Source: Syntrophotaleaceae bacterium (GTDB taxonomy: Bacteria; Desulfobacterota; Desulfuromonadia; Desulfuromonadales; Syntrophotaleaceae). Taken from it: a stretch of DNA of 64,000 nucleotides. Shown one piece after another: positions 1 to 10,071 of this stretch. Position 1 is the first letter of the stretch. Each line of letters opens with the position of its first letter. The position numbers and the translations under genes are program-made. Location: positions 744,001-808,000 of the forward strand of contig JAWKQB010000003.1 in the NCBI GenBank assembly GCA_041390365.1, read 5' to 3'. Below the pieces are notes generated by a model, which did not search any database, was not told the DNA's origin, and was given only the letters and a program-made list of their open reading frames with translations.

Positions 1-74
1 AGAGCTTCGGCCTGCGCCTGGTGGAAATCGAAAGGCTGCCGACTTTCGGGTTTAGCAAAAAGGCCGAAAAATGA
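1..74 (+). CDS. 3' end of an unidentified gene (partial)
   Basis: An open frame enters the window from the left and stops at TGA 72-74. The visible 23 residues read SFGLRLVEIERLPTFGFSKK followed by AEK. The alternation of hydrophobic and charged residues looks like a real C-terminus, and the other two forward frames are less protein-like. No family can be named from so short a piece. It converges on the SnoaL-like gene that ends at 245. Confidence 0.4.
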   Translation, partial: SFGLRLVEIERLPTFGFSKKAEK

Positions 75-244
75 CTCGAAATTTGAGCGTTTTTCATGGC
101 ATTAGCCTTGGTTTTTCTTCCTCATCCGTAATTACAAGGGGCTTACGGAATTCACCGCAAGCCCGGGCTGAGTTGAATAACCTGGATCGCTAAGAAAAAG
201 CAATCGTCCTTCAGTCTTTCGCCGACCCTGAACCTCTTCCTGCC

Positions 245-646
245 TTACTTCTGGGGTGCAGGCATGCTGCTGTTGTAGATATCGCGGTGCAGTTTCCACC
301 GCCCCTTCTCTTGCTTCCAAATGACGATGTATTTGCCCCTGTCGAATTCCTGCCCTTCCTCGCCGTGGACCGTGTAATTCGATACTTCGATGGCGGTATC
401 GCCATGGATCTCCACTTCGACGGTTTTCAGCTTAATCCCTTTGATCCCCATATCAAAGAGGGTCTGCCAAAAAGCCTGGATCGCCTTCTTGCCCGTGAGC
501 AAGTCGCAGTTGGGCGCCAAGACCTGTCCGTTCTCCGTATACAGGTCTGCCAGACCAGCCGCATCGCCTCTCTTGAAGGCTTCCATGAAATTCTCGTTCT
601 CCGCCGAAACGACCTCGCGAACCTCGGTTAAGATTGACTGTGTCAT
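245..646 (-). CDS. SnoaL-like / DUF4440 family protein
   Basis: A 133-residue protein of the NTF2-like fold (SgcJ/EcaC, DUF4440 group), which forms a cone-shaped barrel binding small ligands or acting as a small isomerase or hydrolase; the substrate is unknown. Typical features are the N-terminal helix with FMEAFKRGDAAGLADLYTEN, the central GKKAIQAFWQ segment and the terminal strand GRWKLHRDIYNS. The start at 646 is preferred over an in-frame start at 688 because a GGGGG Shine-Dalgarno lies about 6 bases before it. There is no signal peptide. It stands alone, downstream of the MalT-type regulator on the same strand but separated from it by about 215 bases. Family assignment is good; function is unknown. 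Confidence 0.8.
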   Translation of the reverse strand: MTQSILTEVREVVSAENENFMEAFKRGDAAGLADLYTENGQVLAPNCDLLTGKKAIQAFWQTLFDMGIKGIKLKTVEVEIHGDTAIEVSNYTVHGEEGQEFDRGKYIVIWKQEKGRWKLHRDIYNSSMPAPQK

Positions 647-860
647 GATTCTACCCCCTTTGTTCGAGTTGTCCGGTTTGATGTGCACGCTTAACTAAGC
701 GCGTTTGTTCCCGCCAGCCGATGTGCCAGCAACGGGGTCTGCTCCATCTTCAAGACCAGTTTGCCAAATCGGTGGTTACGGATTGTTTACGGATTGAGAT
801 TTTTTTTGCAGGAAAGAAAAATTAATTTTTGAACTGCGGTGGGTGAGACAACAGGGATGA

Positions 861-3800
861 TCAGTCAGGTGGATCGATATCCAGTCCCTCTTCGTCCGGG
901 ACTACTGTCCTGAAACGGCCGGTGTCCTCCTGTAACCTGCCATGGCACCGTAAGCCCTGGCGGTACATTGTGTGCAATCGTTCCCGATAGGAGATCGCCC
1001 ACCATTCGTCGTGTCCGGGCAGGAATTGGCCCTGATAGAGTTTCAGTGCCTCTTCCATGAGCCGTCCAGATTGGCTGGGAGTCTCCCGATCCGCACTTGC
1101 AAGGAGTTCTTCGAAGGCCAGGGCATCGACCCAGCAGATAGCGGGATCCAGTCGCAGACGGCCATCCCTCAACTGCAGCGCCTGCTCATTTCCGAGGAGC
1201 CGGCGGAGCCGATGCAGAGTTACGGAAAAGGAGACGTGGGCGGCGTCGCCGTCGCTGTCCGGCCAGAGGACGTCCGCGAGACGGTCCTCGCTCGTACCTT
1301 TGGTTCCGAAGGCGACAAGGACTTTCAGAAACGACAGGAGCCTGCGAGGGGCCTTGCCGCTGAATCCCAGATGTTCTCCGTCAAGCAGAATCTCAAAGCG
1401 GCCAAGGGTATAAATCTTCACCGGCCAGGGCCAGCACTCGTATTCAGCGGTCGGCAAAGGAGGGGAAAGCTTTCTCCTGTTTATAAGTTCCCGAACATAA
1501 TCGATTTCGATCCCAGCCCCCATGGCCTTGGCACAGAGCAGAGACCAGACAGAAGACCGTAACAGCATAATGGAAAACGTATACCCATTCTTTCGTCCCA
1601 GTTGCAATGTTTCGCCGAGGATCTCCAGTCCCGGGGTTTTCAGCCCCTGTTTAAAAAGGAAATACGCCCGTATCAGGCCGGTCGAGAAGAGGAAGTAAGG
1701 GCTTTCCGCCTGCCGATAAAAAAGTTCCGAAGCGGCGAGCTCTTTCTCGGCCCTTTCCTGGTCGCCGATTTCATAGGCCGCCTGGGAAAGCAACGTTCGA
1801 GCCCGAGCCTCGGGAAAGGGAAGCCCCGAGTCTTCGGACAGCTGCAGCATGTTCAGTGCGTGCGCCTCGGCCTCGGCATGCTTCTCGAGGAACAGAGACC
1901 GGAGCGCCAGGATAAAGTGATAGAAGACGGCATAGCGTCGGCCCGCTTGCAGTATCGCCTCCAGTTTTTCCACAAACCTGAGGAGCGCGGTGTCATCTCC
2001 CTTGTTCAAGGCGGCAAAGGCCCCTTGAACCGCGAGGAAGGAATCCACCACGTGAATGCCGTTCTTTTCGGCCATGGCAAAGCCCTCTTCAACCAATTCG
2101 AGCGCCCGTTCCGCGTCGTCGCCAATCCAGGAATGATAATGGGCCTTTATCATCCTGGCGGCAATCAGGTCGATCAGCGGGGCCGATCGGGATTTTATGA
2201 TCCTTCCCGTCTCGTTGAGAACGGCAAGGCAGGCCGGCCGGTCGCCAACATACACGTAATGAAGCAGGGCGCGTCTCAAAGCCAGCAGGCGGACCCCGCT
2301 GTTTCCGCTCGCCCGTGAAGAAGAAAGAGCCCTTGCTATCCACTGCCGTATCTCACTGTAGACCGGGCGTCTCCATATCAGTGCCCCTATCATGCTGGAT
2401 GCCACGGCAGATTCGATTTCCGGTGAAGGGAACGACTCATCCCTGCCGATCCTTTCATTCATCCAATCGATCCATCTGTCGAGCGGTTTAAAATTATCGA
2501 AATCATAGGTAAAGGTGTTGGCGATGCAGGCCCAGGTGAAAAGAGCTCCTGTATCATCCCCGCATCCGTTGAACAGGTCGAAAGCCTTTTCCCAGAAGGT
2601 TCGGGCCTCGGCAGGAGCGACAACGAACGCGCAATGACCGAACCAGTAAAGCAGCCATGGTGAGTCTTCCACCAGAGACCTCGGCACCGACTCGAGCCAG
2701 TCCCCGAGGGTCTTGACCCTCCCTTGAGCCATCAGTGCCGGGGCATGGTCGAGCAGAAAGGGGATAAAGGTGTTCCAGTCCCCGGCGTCCAATAAAAACG
2801 AGACCGCCTCGTCCAGGTGGCCGGCTTCCATGAACAGTTCGGCCGCGGTCTGCTGTATTCGGGCGATCCTCTCCGGGGTCAGTGTCCCCTTGGCCCTGGA
2901 GATAAGGAACTCGCTAAACAGGGGATGGTACCGGTAGATGGGATGATCCGGTTCCGAATCCCGTTCGATAAAAAAATGTTTGCGGAGCAGGGTCACCAAA
3001 ATCTGTTCAGGGTGCTCATTCCCGGTCAACCTTTCAGCCATGCGGACAGTCATCCAAGGGAGGAACGAGGTCTCCATCAGGAATTCCTGAACTTCGCTGT
3101 TGGCTTTGCAAAAGATTTCCGTGGCGAAATAATCGAAGATTTCCTGTCGACTATGGCCGGAAAGGGTTTCCTCCGGGAAATTGTCTTCTGCCATGCTTTC
3201 CGCCATGAGGACCAGTCCGGCCGCCCAGCCACGGGTCCTTTGATAAATTCGTCGAGCCCTGGATTCGGTAAGCTGTCCACCTCCTTTCAAACGGATCAGC
3301 TCCAGGCACTCCTCCTGATCAAAACTCACATCCTCGTTCTTCATAAAGGCGATTTTCCCGTTGGCACGTAAACGGGCAAACGGGGGTGGAGGTTCTTCTC
3401 GGCTGATGACGATGATGTTTATTCCTTCAGGAGTAATGTCCAACCCTTTGCTGACAACCTCGTGAAACTGGGATTGACTCTGCACATGCTGGTAATTATC
3501 GAGGATGATGGCAAAAGGCGGTTTGAGATCTCTGTAAAGATTCTCGAAATAGCGCAGGGTAAATGTTGTTATTCCAAGCAGATATTCCGGAGTGAAAAGA
3601 GGGAGGGTAGCATCAGCGTTCCCCTTTGTCTTTTTCAGTGCCAGCCCCATGTAATAGAAGAAGGTGGCAATATCCCCATCGCCTTCATCGACCCGGTACC
3701 AGATCGATTCCAGGTTTCTTTCCGAGAGGTAGCTCGAAGCCAGTGTGGTTTTGCCCGAGCCGGCAGGAGCCGAAATCCAGATCACGGGAGATTCCCGGCA

Positions 3801-3950
3801 CGCGTCCAGGATCCTGAAAAGCCTCTCCCTGTAATAAACGCCCAATGTTTTCGGGCGGGTGATTTTGGCCATGGAACGCCAGCGTTCAGTTTCCCGCCCC
3901 GGCGACGTTTGGGCGCTGGAGTTTTTTGACTCGGTTCTTGACCGATTCAC
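861..3950 (-). CDS. MalT-type ATPase with C-terminal winged helix and BTAD domain, C-terminally short
   Basis: A 1029-residue putative transcriptional regulator. Residues 60-68 carry a Walker A motif (SAPAGSGKT) at the start of a MalT/STAND-type NTPase. A long helical, TPR-like region follows (about 380-830), then from about 845 an OmpR-type winged helix (YTLGRFEILLDG, AEDRLADVLWP-like segment) and the beginning of a bacterial transcriptional activator domain (BTAD). The start is GTG at 3950 with GGAG 7 bases upstream; an ATG at 3872 has no clear ribosome site. The protein ends at ...GLDIDPPD, where BTAD proteins normally continue for roughly 50-60 residues with further TPR helices, so the C-terminus looks truncated. 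It is divergent from the nitroreductase operon (367-base gap), which is a plausible target. Inducer unknown. Confidence 0.8.
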   Translation of the reverse strand: MNRSRTESKNSSAQTSPGRETERWRSMAKITRPKTLGVYYRERLFRILDACRESPVIWISAPAGSGKTTLASSYLSERNLESIWYRVDEGDGDIATFFYYMGLALKKTKGNADATLPLFTPEYLLGITTFTLRYFENLYRDLKPPFAIILDNYQHVQSQSQFHEVVSKGLDITPEGINIIVISREEPPPPFARLRANGKIAFMKNEDVSFDQEECLELIRLKGGGQLTESRARRIYQRTRGWAAGLVLMAESMAEDNFPEETLSGHSRQEIFDYFATEIFCKANSEVQEFLMETSFLPWMTVRMAERLTGNEHPEQILVTLLRKHFFIERDSEPDHPIYRYHPLFSEFLISRAKGTLTPERIARIQQTAAELFMEAGHLDEAVSFLLDAGDWNTFIPFLLDHAPALMAQGRVKTLGDWLESVPRSLVEDSPWLLYWFGHCAFVVAPAEARTFWEKAFDLFNGCGDDTGALFTWACIANTFTYDFDNFKPLDRWIDWMNERIGRDESFPSPEIESAVASSMIGALIWRRPVYSEIRQWIARALSSSRASGNSGVRLLALRRALLHYVYVGDRPACLAVLNETGRIIKSRSAPLIDLIAARMIKAHYHSWIGDDAERALELVEEGFAMAEKNGIHVVDSFLAVQGAFAALNKGDDTALLRFVEKLEAILQAGRRYAVFYHFILALRSLFLEKHAEAEAHALNMLQLSEDSGLPFPEARARTLLSQAAYEIGDQERAEKELAASELFYRQAESPYFLFSTGLIRAYFLFKQGLKTPGLEILGETLQLGRKNGYTFSIMLLRSSVWSLLCAKAMGAGIEIDYVRELINRRKLSPPLPTAEYECWPWPVKIYTLGRFEILLDGEHLGFSGKAPRRLLSFLKVLVAFGTKGTSEDRLADVLWPDSDGDAAHVSFSVTLHRLRRLLGNEQALQLRDGRLRLDPAICWVDALAFEELLASADRETPSQSGRLMEEALKLYQGQFLPGHDEWWAISYRERLHTMYRQGLRCHGRLQEDTGRFRTVVPDEEGLDIDPPD

Positions 3951-4317
3951 GGCAAACTCCGAAAGGATTATTGTTGGTGAACAAAATGAGAAGTCGAACG
4001 GTCTGCATCAGTCGTGATGAGAAATTGTAAAATATGAGAATTTTAACAGAATGGGCCGCCGCCATCCAATAAAATAAAGTAGTCCTAAATGACGTTGTTG
4101 ACCCAGGTGACGAACCTTTCTGCCCCCGCCTCAAAATCAGGGCCAGGCGACGAGCGGTGCGTTTCTGTTTCCCGCTCTTTATCCTTTCGTCCTGTTGGAG
4201 ATTTCTGCAGACGTTTGCGCCACTTGAGGATTGACCGGGATGCCCATAATGAAAAAAACCTCCGGTATGTAATAATTTGATGAAACCCGAAGTTGCTGAA
4301 TTAATCCAGGAGGGAAC
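3951..4317. other. Divergent intergenic region, AT-rich
   Basis: This 367-base gap between the MalT-type regulator and the nitroreductase operon is clearly richer in A+T than its flanks and holds no credible gene. It should contain promoters for both directions. One candidate for the rightward operon is listed at 4224-4252. Confidence 0.5.
4224..4252 (+). promoter_or_regulatory. Candidate sigma-70 promoter of nitroreductase operon
   Basis: TTGAGG (4224-4229), 17-base spacer, TAATGA (4247-4252), ending 66 bases before the ATG at 4318. The match is moderate only. Confidence 0.35.
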
Positions 4318-4905
4318 ATGGTAAAAGGCAGTGAAACAAGACGGGTGGATCACCCGATCGACAGCCTGTTCGCAGACCGCTGGTCGCCCCGGGCGATGTC
4401 AGGAGAACCAATAGCGGAATCGGATCTGATGGTCCTTTTCGAGGCGGCCCGCTGGGCCCCTTCGTCCTACAACAACCAGCCCTGGCGTATTCTTTATGCG
4501 CGCCGGGACGGTGAGCACTGGCCGCTGTTTCTCAGCTTGCTGGTGGAGCCGAATCGGGCCTGGGCGGACAAGGCGGCGGCACTGCTGCTGTTCATCTCCA
4601 AGACCACCTTCGATCACAATGGCAAGCCGGCCCGCACTCACTCCTTCGATACCGGCGCAGCCTGGGAAAACCTGGCTCTGCAGGCCACCCTGCGGGGTTA
4701 CGTCGCCCACGGCATGCAGGGCTTCGATTACGACCGGGCCCGAACGGAACTTAGTGTGCCGGTCGATTACCATGTTGAGGCAATGGCGGCCGTCGGACTT
4801 CCTGGACCGATCGAATGGCTGCCGGAGATGCTGCGGGCCAAGGAATCGCCCAACGATCGCAGGCCGGTTGCCCGAACCGTCTGTGAAGGTCCCTTTCGAT
4901 TCTGA
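4318..4905 (+). CDS. Nitroreductase family flavoprotein
   Basis: A 195-residue FMN-dependent nitroreductase-like oxidoreductase. The N-terminus has the family signature RWSPRAMSGEPIAESDLMVL and the FMN-binding segment EAARWAPSSYNNQPWRIL. GAAWENLALQATLRGYVAHG in the middle matches the flavin and dimer-interface helix of this family. The start has an excellent AGGAGG site. It is the first gene of an apparent operon: the split-barrel flavoprotein gene follows within 36 bases and the phosphotransferase gene overlaps that one. Members of this family reduce nitroaromatics, quinones or enones with NAD(P)H; the substrate here is unknown. Confidence 0.88.
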   Translation: MVKGSETRRVDHPIDSLFADRWSPRAMSGEPIAESDLMVLFEAARWAPSSYNNQPWRILYARRDGEHWPLFLSLLVEPNRAWADKAAALLLFISKTTFDHNGKPARTHSFDTGAAWENLALQATLRGYVAHGMQGFDYDRARTELSVPVDYHVEAMAAVGLPGPIEWLPEMLRAKESPNDRRPVARTVCEGPFRF

Positions 4906-4940
4906 TGTTGGACAGTCTGTCGAGGAGGAAGTCCCTGAAA

Positions 4941-5390
4941 ATGAAATCCCCTGTCGAATCGGAAATCCTGCAGGAACTCTGTCAACTTCAGAACCTTGCC
5001 GTTCTGGCCACTGAGTCCGGCAGCTGGCCTTATGCCAGTCTGGTGGCCGTCGCCTTCACTTCGGATCTGAGGGGCCTGTATTTCGTCACTCCTCGTACGA
5101 CCCGCAAATGGGCCAACCTTTCCGAAAACAGCCATATTGCCCTGCTCCTCGACAACCGCAGCAACCAGGTGGCCGATTTCAGCCGCGCTGCAGCAGCTAC
5201 GGTCATCGGCGTTGCCCAGGCACTGACAGGAACAGAGCGGGAACGGGGGCTGGAAGTCTTTCTGTCCCGCCATCCCCACCTGGCCGATTTTTCTGCGGCT
5301 CCGACCTGCACTCTTTTTCGGGTCGATGTGGAGCGCATCTACCTGGTGACCCGTTTTCAGAACGTCACCGAATTTCATTTCCCGTCATGA
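4941..5390 (+). CDS. Pyridoxamine 5'-phosphate oxidase-like FMN-binding split-barrel protein
   Basis: A 149-residue protein of the HugZ/PNPOx-like split beta-barrel fold. Recognisable features are QNLAVLATESGSWPYASLVA, LYFVTPRTTRKWANLSENSH and the AQALTGTERERG segment, as in general FMN/F420-binding barrels. The ATG at 4941 follows an AGGAGG at 4923-4928. An in-frame ATG at 4905, overlapping the previous stop, is possible but lacks its own ribosome site. The stop overlaps the next ATG (ATGA, 5387-5390), so translation of the two is probably coupled. Such barrels act as flavin reductases, heme oxygenases or flavin carriers; which applies cannot be told. Confidence 0.8.
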   Translation: MKSPVESEILQELCQLQNLAVLATESGSWPYASLVAVAFTSDLRGLYFVTPRTTRKWANLSENSHIALLLDNRSNQVADFSRAAAATVIGVAQALTGTERERGLEVFLSRHPHLADFSAAPTCTLFRVDVERIYLVTRFQNVTEFHFPS

Positions 5391-7534
5391 ATGAGGATCT
5401 GAATTTCGCCATCGGTCTGATTGAACTGACCGAAGCCGATCGCAGCCGGGCGGGCGGGAAGGCCATGGCCCTGGGGCGCCTCGCAAAAACAGGGGTTCCG
5501 GTTCCGCCCGGGCTCTGTCTGACCGCAACACTGTATGATGATTATGTCGATCGGACCGGAATTCGGCAACGGCTGCCGCTGCTGCTGGAAAGGAAAGCTT
5601 TCGGTGACATGCGCTGGGAGGAACTCTGGGACCTCGGCTTGCGGGTTCGCCACCTGTTTCTGGAGACCCCAATCCCTGATCGTCTTGCCGCCCGATTGGC
5701 CCGGTTCCTGGAGGCCCGGTTTGCGGACCGACCGGTGACGGTCCGCTCCTCTTCGCCAGCCGAGGACTCGGCCACCGCCTCTTTCGCCGGCCTGCACGAT
5801 TCCTTCGTCAACGTTCAAGGCCAGAGGGCTATTCTTGATCGTCTGCGACTGGTCTGGGCCTCCCTCTGGTCCGACCGGGCCCTGCTCTACCGGCAGGAAC
5901 TGGGGCTGGATCCGGCCGCCAGTACCATGGCGGTGATCGTGCAGGAACTGGTCGTCGGCGATTGCTCGGGTGTCGCCTTCAGCCGCTGCCCCGGTCGACC
6001 GGAACTGGCTGTCATCGAAGCCGTGTGGGGGCTCAACCAGGGATTGGTCGACGGTGATGTGGAGCCGGATCGTTACCTTCTCGACAAACGGGGGCGGATC
6101 GTCGAGAGGTATGTTCCCGAGCGGAAGCACTTCTGCCGGGCAGTTCGGGAAGGCGTTGATTTACAGCTGCTGCCGGTTGACAGACAGGATGTGCCGCCCC
6201 TGTCCGATGATGCCGCCGTTCGGGTTTTTTCATTGCTCCGCCGGGTGGACGAATGCTTCGGCACCCCGCAAGACCTGGAGTGGACGATGCGGGGGGGCGA
6301 GCTTTTCGCGCTGCAGGCACGCCCCATCACAACCGGCAGTGGCGAAGGTGGGACGGATCGAGCCTGGTATTTAAGCCTGCACAAAAGCCTGGCGGCGCTT
6401 CAGGGGCTGCGGCAGACCATCGAGGATGAACTGCTCCCGGCGATGGAACGGGACGCAGAACGGTTGCAGAAGGTCGATCCGACGGAGTTAAGTGATGAAT
6501 CTCTGGCGGTGGTCATCCGGGAACGGGCTGCAGCCGTGACCGAGTGGCAGGATCGCTATCGGGAGATCTGCATCCCGATGGCTCATGGCATCCGCCTTTT
6601 CGGTCAACTGTACAATGACCGCCTGCGGCCCGCCGATCCCTTTGCTTTTCTGGAGCTGCTGGCTTCCAGCGAAAGACTGGTCGCTGTGCAGCGCAACCGG
6701 GCCCTGATTGATCTGGCCGGCCTGCTGCGGGATGATCCCCGGCTGGCAGCCCGGCTCCGTGGCGGTGACCTGCCCTCCCCGGAGAGCCTCTTCTATCAGA
6801 AGTTGAAGCGATTTACAGCCGAATTTGGCGATCTGTCAGCGGTCCTGGGAGCGCCAGGCGAAAGCTTTGGAAAATGGGTTGATCTGCTTTTTGAGCTGAG
6901 TCGGACTCCTGTCGCAGGACGCGCATCGGCGCCGAGGAACGTGGACGAAGGGGATTATCTGGCGGCTTTTGCCGTCGATGAACAACCCTTCGCACGGGAA
7001 GTACTGGAGATAGGCCGGGCTGCTTACCGGCTGCGCGACAACGACAATCTGTTTATCGGCCGACTCGTATCACTGCTCGAAGCGGCCCAATGGGAAGCGG
7101 GCCGGCGGCGTGGGGAGCGGAATAACGAAAAGCCCTCTGCCGAAAATCTCGCCACTCGCAGGTCAAGGGACCTGGATAGGCCGACCGGAACCCGTCGTTA
7201 TGCCCGTCAGATCGTCGGGCAACCGGCGGGCCCCGGTCTGGCTCAGGGCCTGGCCCGGGTCGTCCTATGTGGAACCGATCTGCGCGCCTTTCGGACAGGT
7301 GAAATTTTGGTTTGCGATGCCGTTGATCCCAACATGACGTTCGTTGCGCCGCTGGCCGGAGGGATTGTCGAACGCCGCGGCGGGATGCTGATTCACGGCG
7401 CGATCATCGCCCGGGAATACGGTATTCCCTGCGTCACCGGGGTTCCAGCGGCCACCGAACGGATTAAAACCGGTGACCGGGTCACGGTCGACGGCTATCT
7501 GGGGCAGGTGACCATCGAGAGGACAGGAGATTAG
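5387..7534 (+). CDS. PEP-synthase-like phosphotransferase with rifampin-phosphotransferase domain order
   Basis: A 715-residue protein. The N-terminal third is a PPDK/PEP-synthase ATP-grasp domain (TVRSSSPAEDSATASFAGLH at about 117-136; VIVQELVVGDCSGVAFSRCP). A long middle region without clear family identity spans about 340-590. The C-terminus (about 620-715) is the swivelling phosphohistidine domain, GGMLIHGAIIAREYGIPCV, with His670 as the predicted phospho-acceptor. The C-terminal TIM-barrel PEP-binding domain of true PEP synthase is absent. This ATP-grasp / unknown / His-swivel order is that of rifampin phosphotransferase, in which the middle domain binds the acceptor. The start overlaps the preceding stop by 4 bases; an upstream-extended reading from 5108 is rejected because it lies inside the previous gene. 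The reaction is probably ATP-dependent phosphoryl transfer to an unknown small molecule. Confidence 0.82.
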   Translation: MNEDLNFAIGLIELTEADRSRAGGKAMALGRLAKTGVPVPPGLCLTATLYDDYVDRTGIRQRLPLLLERKAFGDMRWEELWDLGLRVRHLFLETPIPDRLAARLARFLEARFADRPVTVRSSSPAEDSATASFAGLHDSFVNVQGQRAILDRLRLVWASLWSDRALLYRQELGLDPAASTMAVIVQELVVGDCSGVAFSRCPGRPELAVIEAVWGLNQGLVDGDVEPDRYLLDKRGRIVERYVPERKHFCRAVREGVDLQLLPVDRQDVPPLSDDAAVRVFSLLRRVDECFGTPQDLEWTMRGGELFALQARPITTGSGEGGTDRAWYLSLHKSLAALQGLRQTIEDELLPAMERDAERLQKVDPTELSDESLAVVIRERAAAVTEWQDRYREICIPMAHGIRLFGQLYNDRLRPADPFAFLELLASSERLVAVQRNRALIDLAGLLRDDPRLAARLRGGDLPSPESLFYQKLKRFTAEFGDLSAVLGAPGESFGKWVDLLFELSRTPVAGRASAPRNVDEGDYLAAFAVDEQPFAREVLEIGRAAYRLRDNDNLFIGRLVSLLEAAQWEAGRRRGERNNEKPSAENLATRRSRDLDRPTGTRRYARQIVGQPAGPGLAQGLARVVLCGTDLRAFRTGEILVCDAVDPNMTFVAPLAGGIVERRGGMLIHGAIIAREYGIPCVTGVPAATERIKTGDRVTVDGYLGQVTIERTGD

Positions 7535-7582
7535 AAGAGATAAAATCTTCAGGCATGCGCTTGACTTTCGGCCAAAAACGGT

Positions 7583-7601
7583 AATAGTAAATATTACTAT
7601 T
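7583..7601. promoter_or_regulatory. 19-bp palindrome in the katG promoter region (PerR/Fur-type operator candidate)
   Basis: The 19 bases 7583-7601 form a perfect 9-1-9 inverted repeat with half-site AATAGTAAA centred on 7592. It lies 97 bases before the katG start and just after a TTGACT box (7561-7566), so it overlaps the likely -10 region. Fur-family repressors (PerR, Fur) use AT-rich inverted repeats of this geometry and often control catalase-peroxidase genes. No such regulator gene is in the window. Confidence 0.5.
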
Positions 7602-7697
7602 TGTCTTTCGAGGCAAAGCCACCGGCACCTGAATCAGGCAGTTCACGTTTTTGCCGGGGACTCCCGCGCAGAACCCGAACCAGAAAGGGGAATGAGA

Positions 7698-9953
<2,256 letters not shown>

Positions 9954-9975
9954 CGCCGCTTGAATCGAGACCGAA

Positions 9976-10014
9976 AAGAAGAAGCCCCTGATTGCCGAAT
10001 CAGGGGCTTCTTCT
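9976..10014. terminator. Terminator between katG and convergent symporter gene
   Basis: A 17-bp stem (9977-9993 with 9998-10014) and a GCCG loop, GC-rich in the core with A/T-rich ends on both sides, so it can serve both convergent genes. Confidence 0.85.
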
Positions 10015-10071
10015 ATAAAGAGGAATTGCAGACGGGTACCGGTTCCCCTTGTCGCTTCTGCCTAACTTTTT

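Noticed and set aside
5108..5386. Upstream extension of the phosphotransferase gene
   Set aside because: These codons overlap the split-barrel gene out of frame and encode an arginine/proline-rich stretch. The ATG at 5387 overlaps the preceding stop, the usual coupled arrangement.
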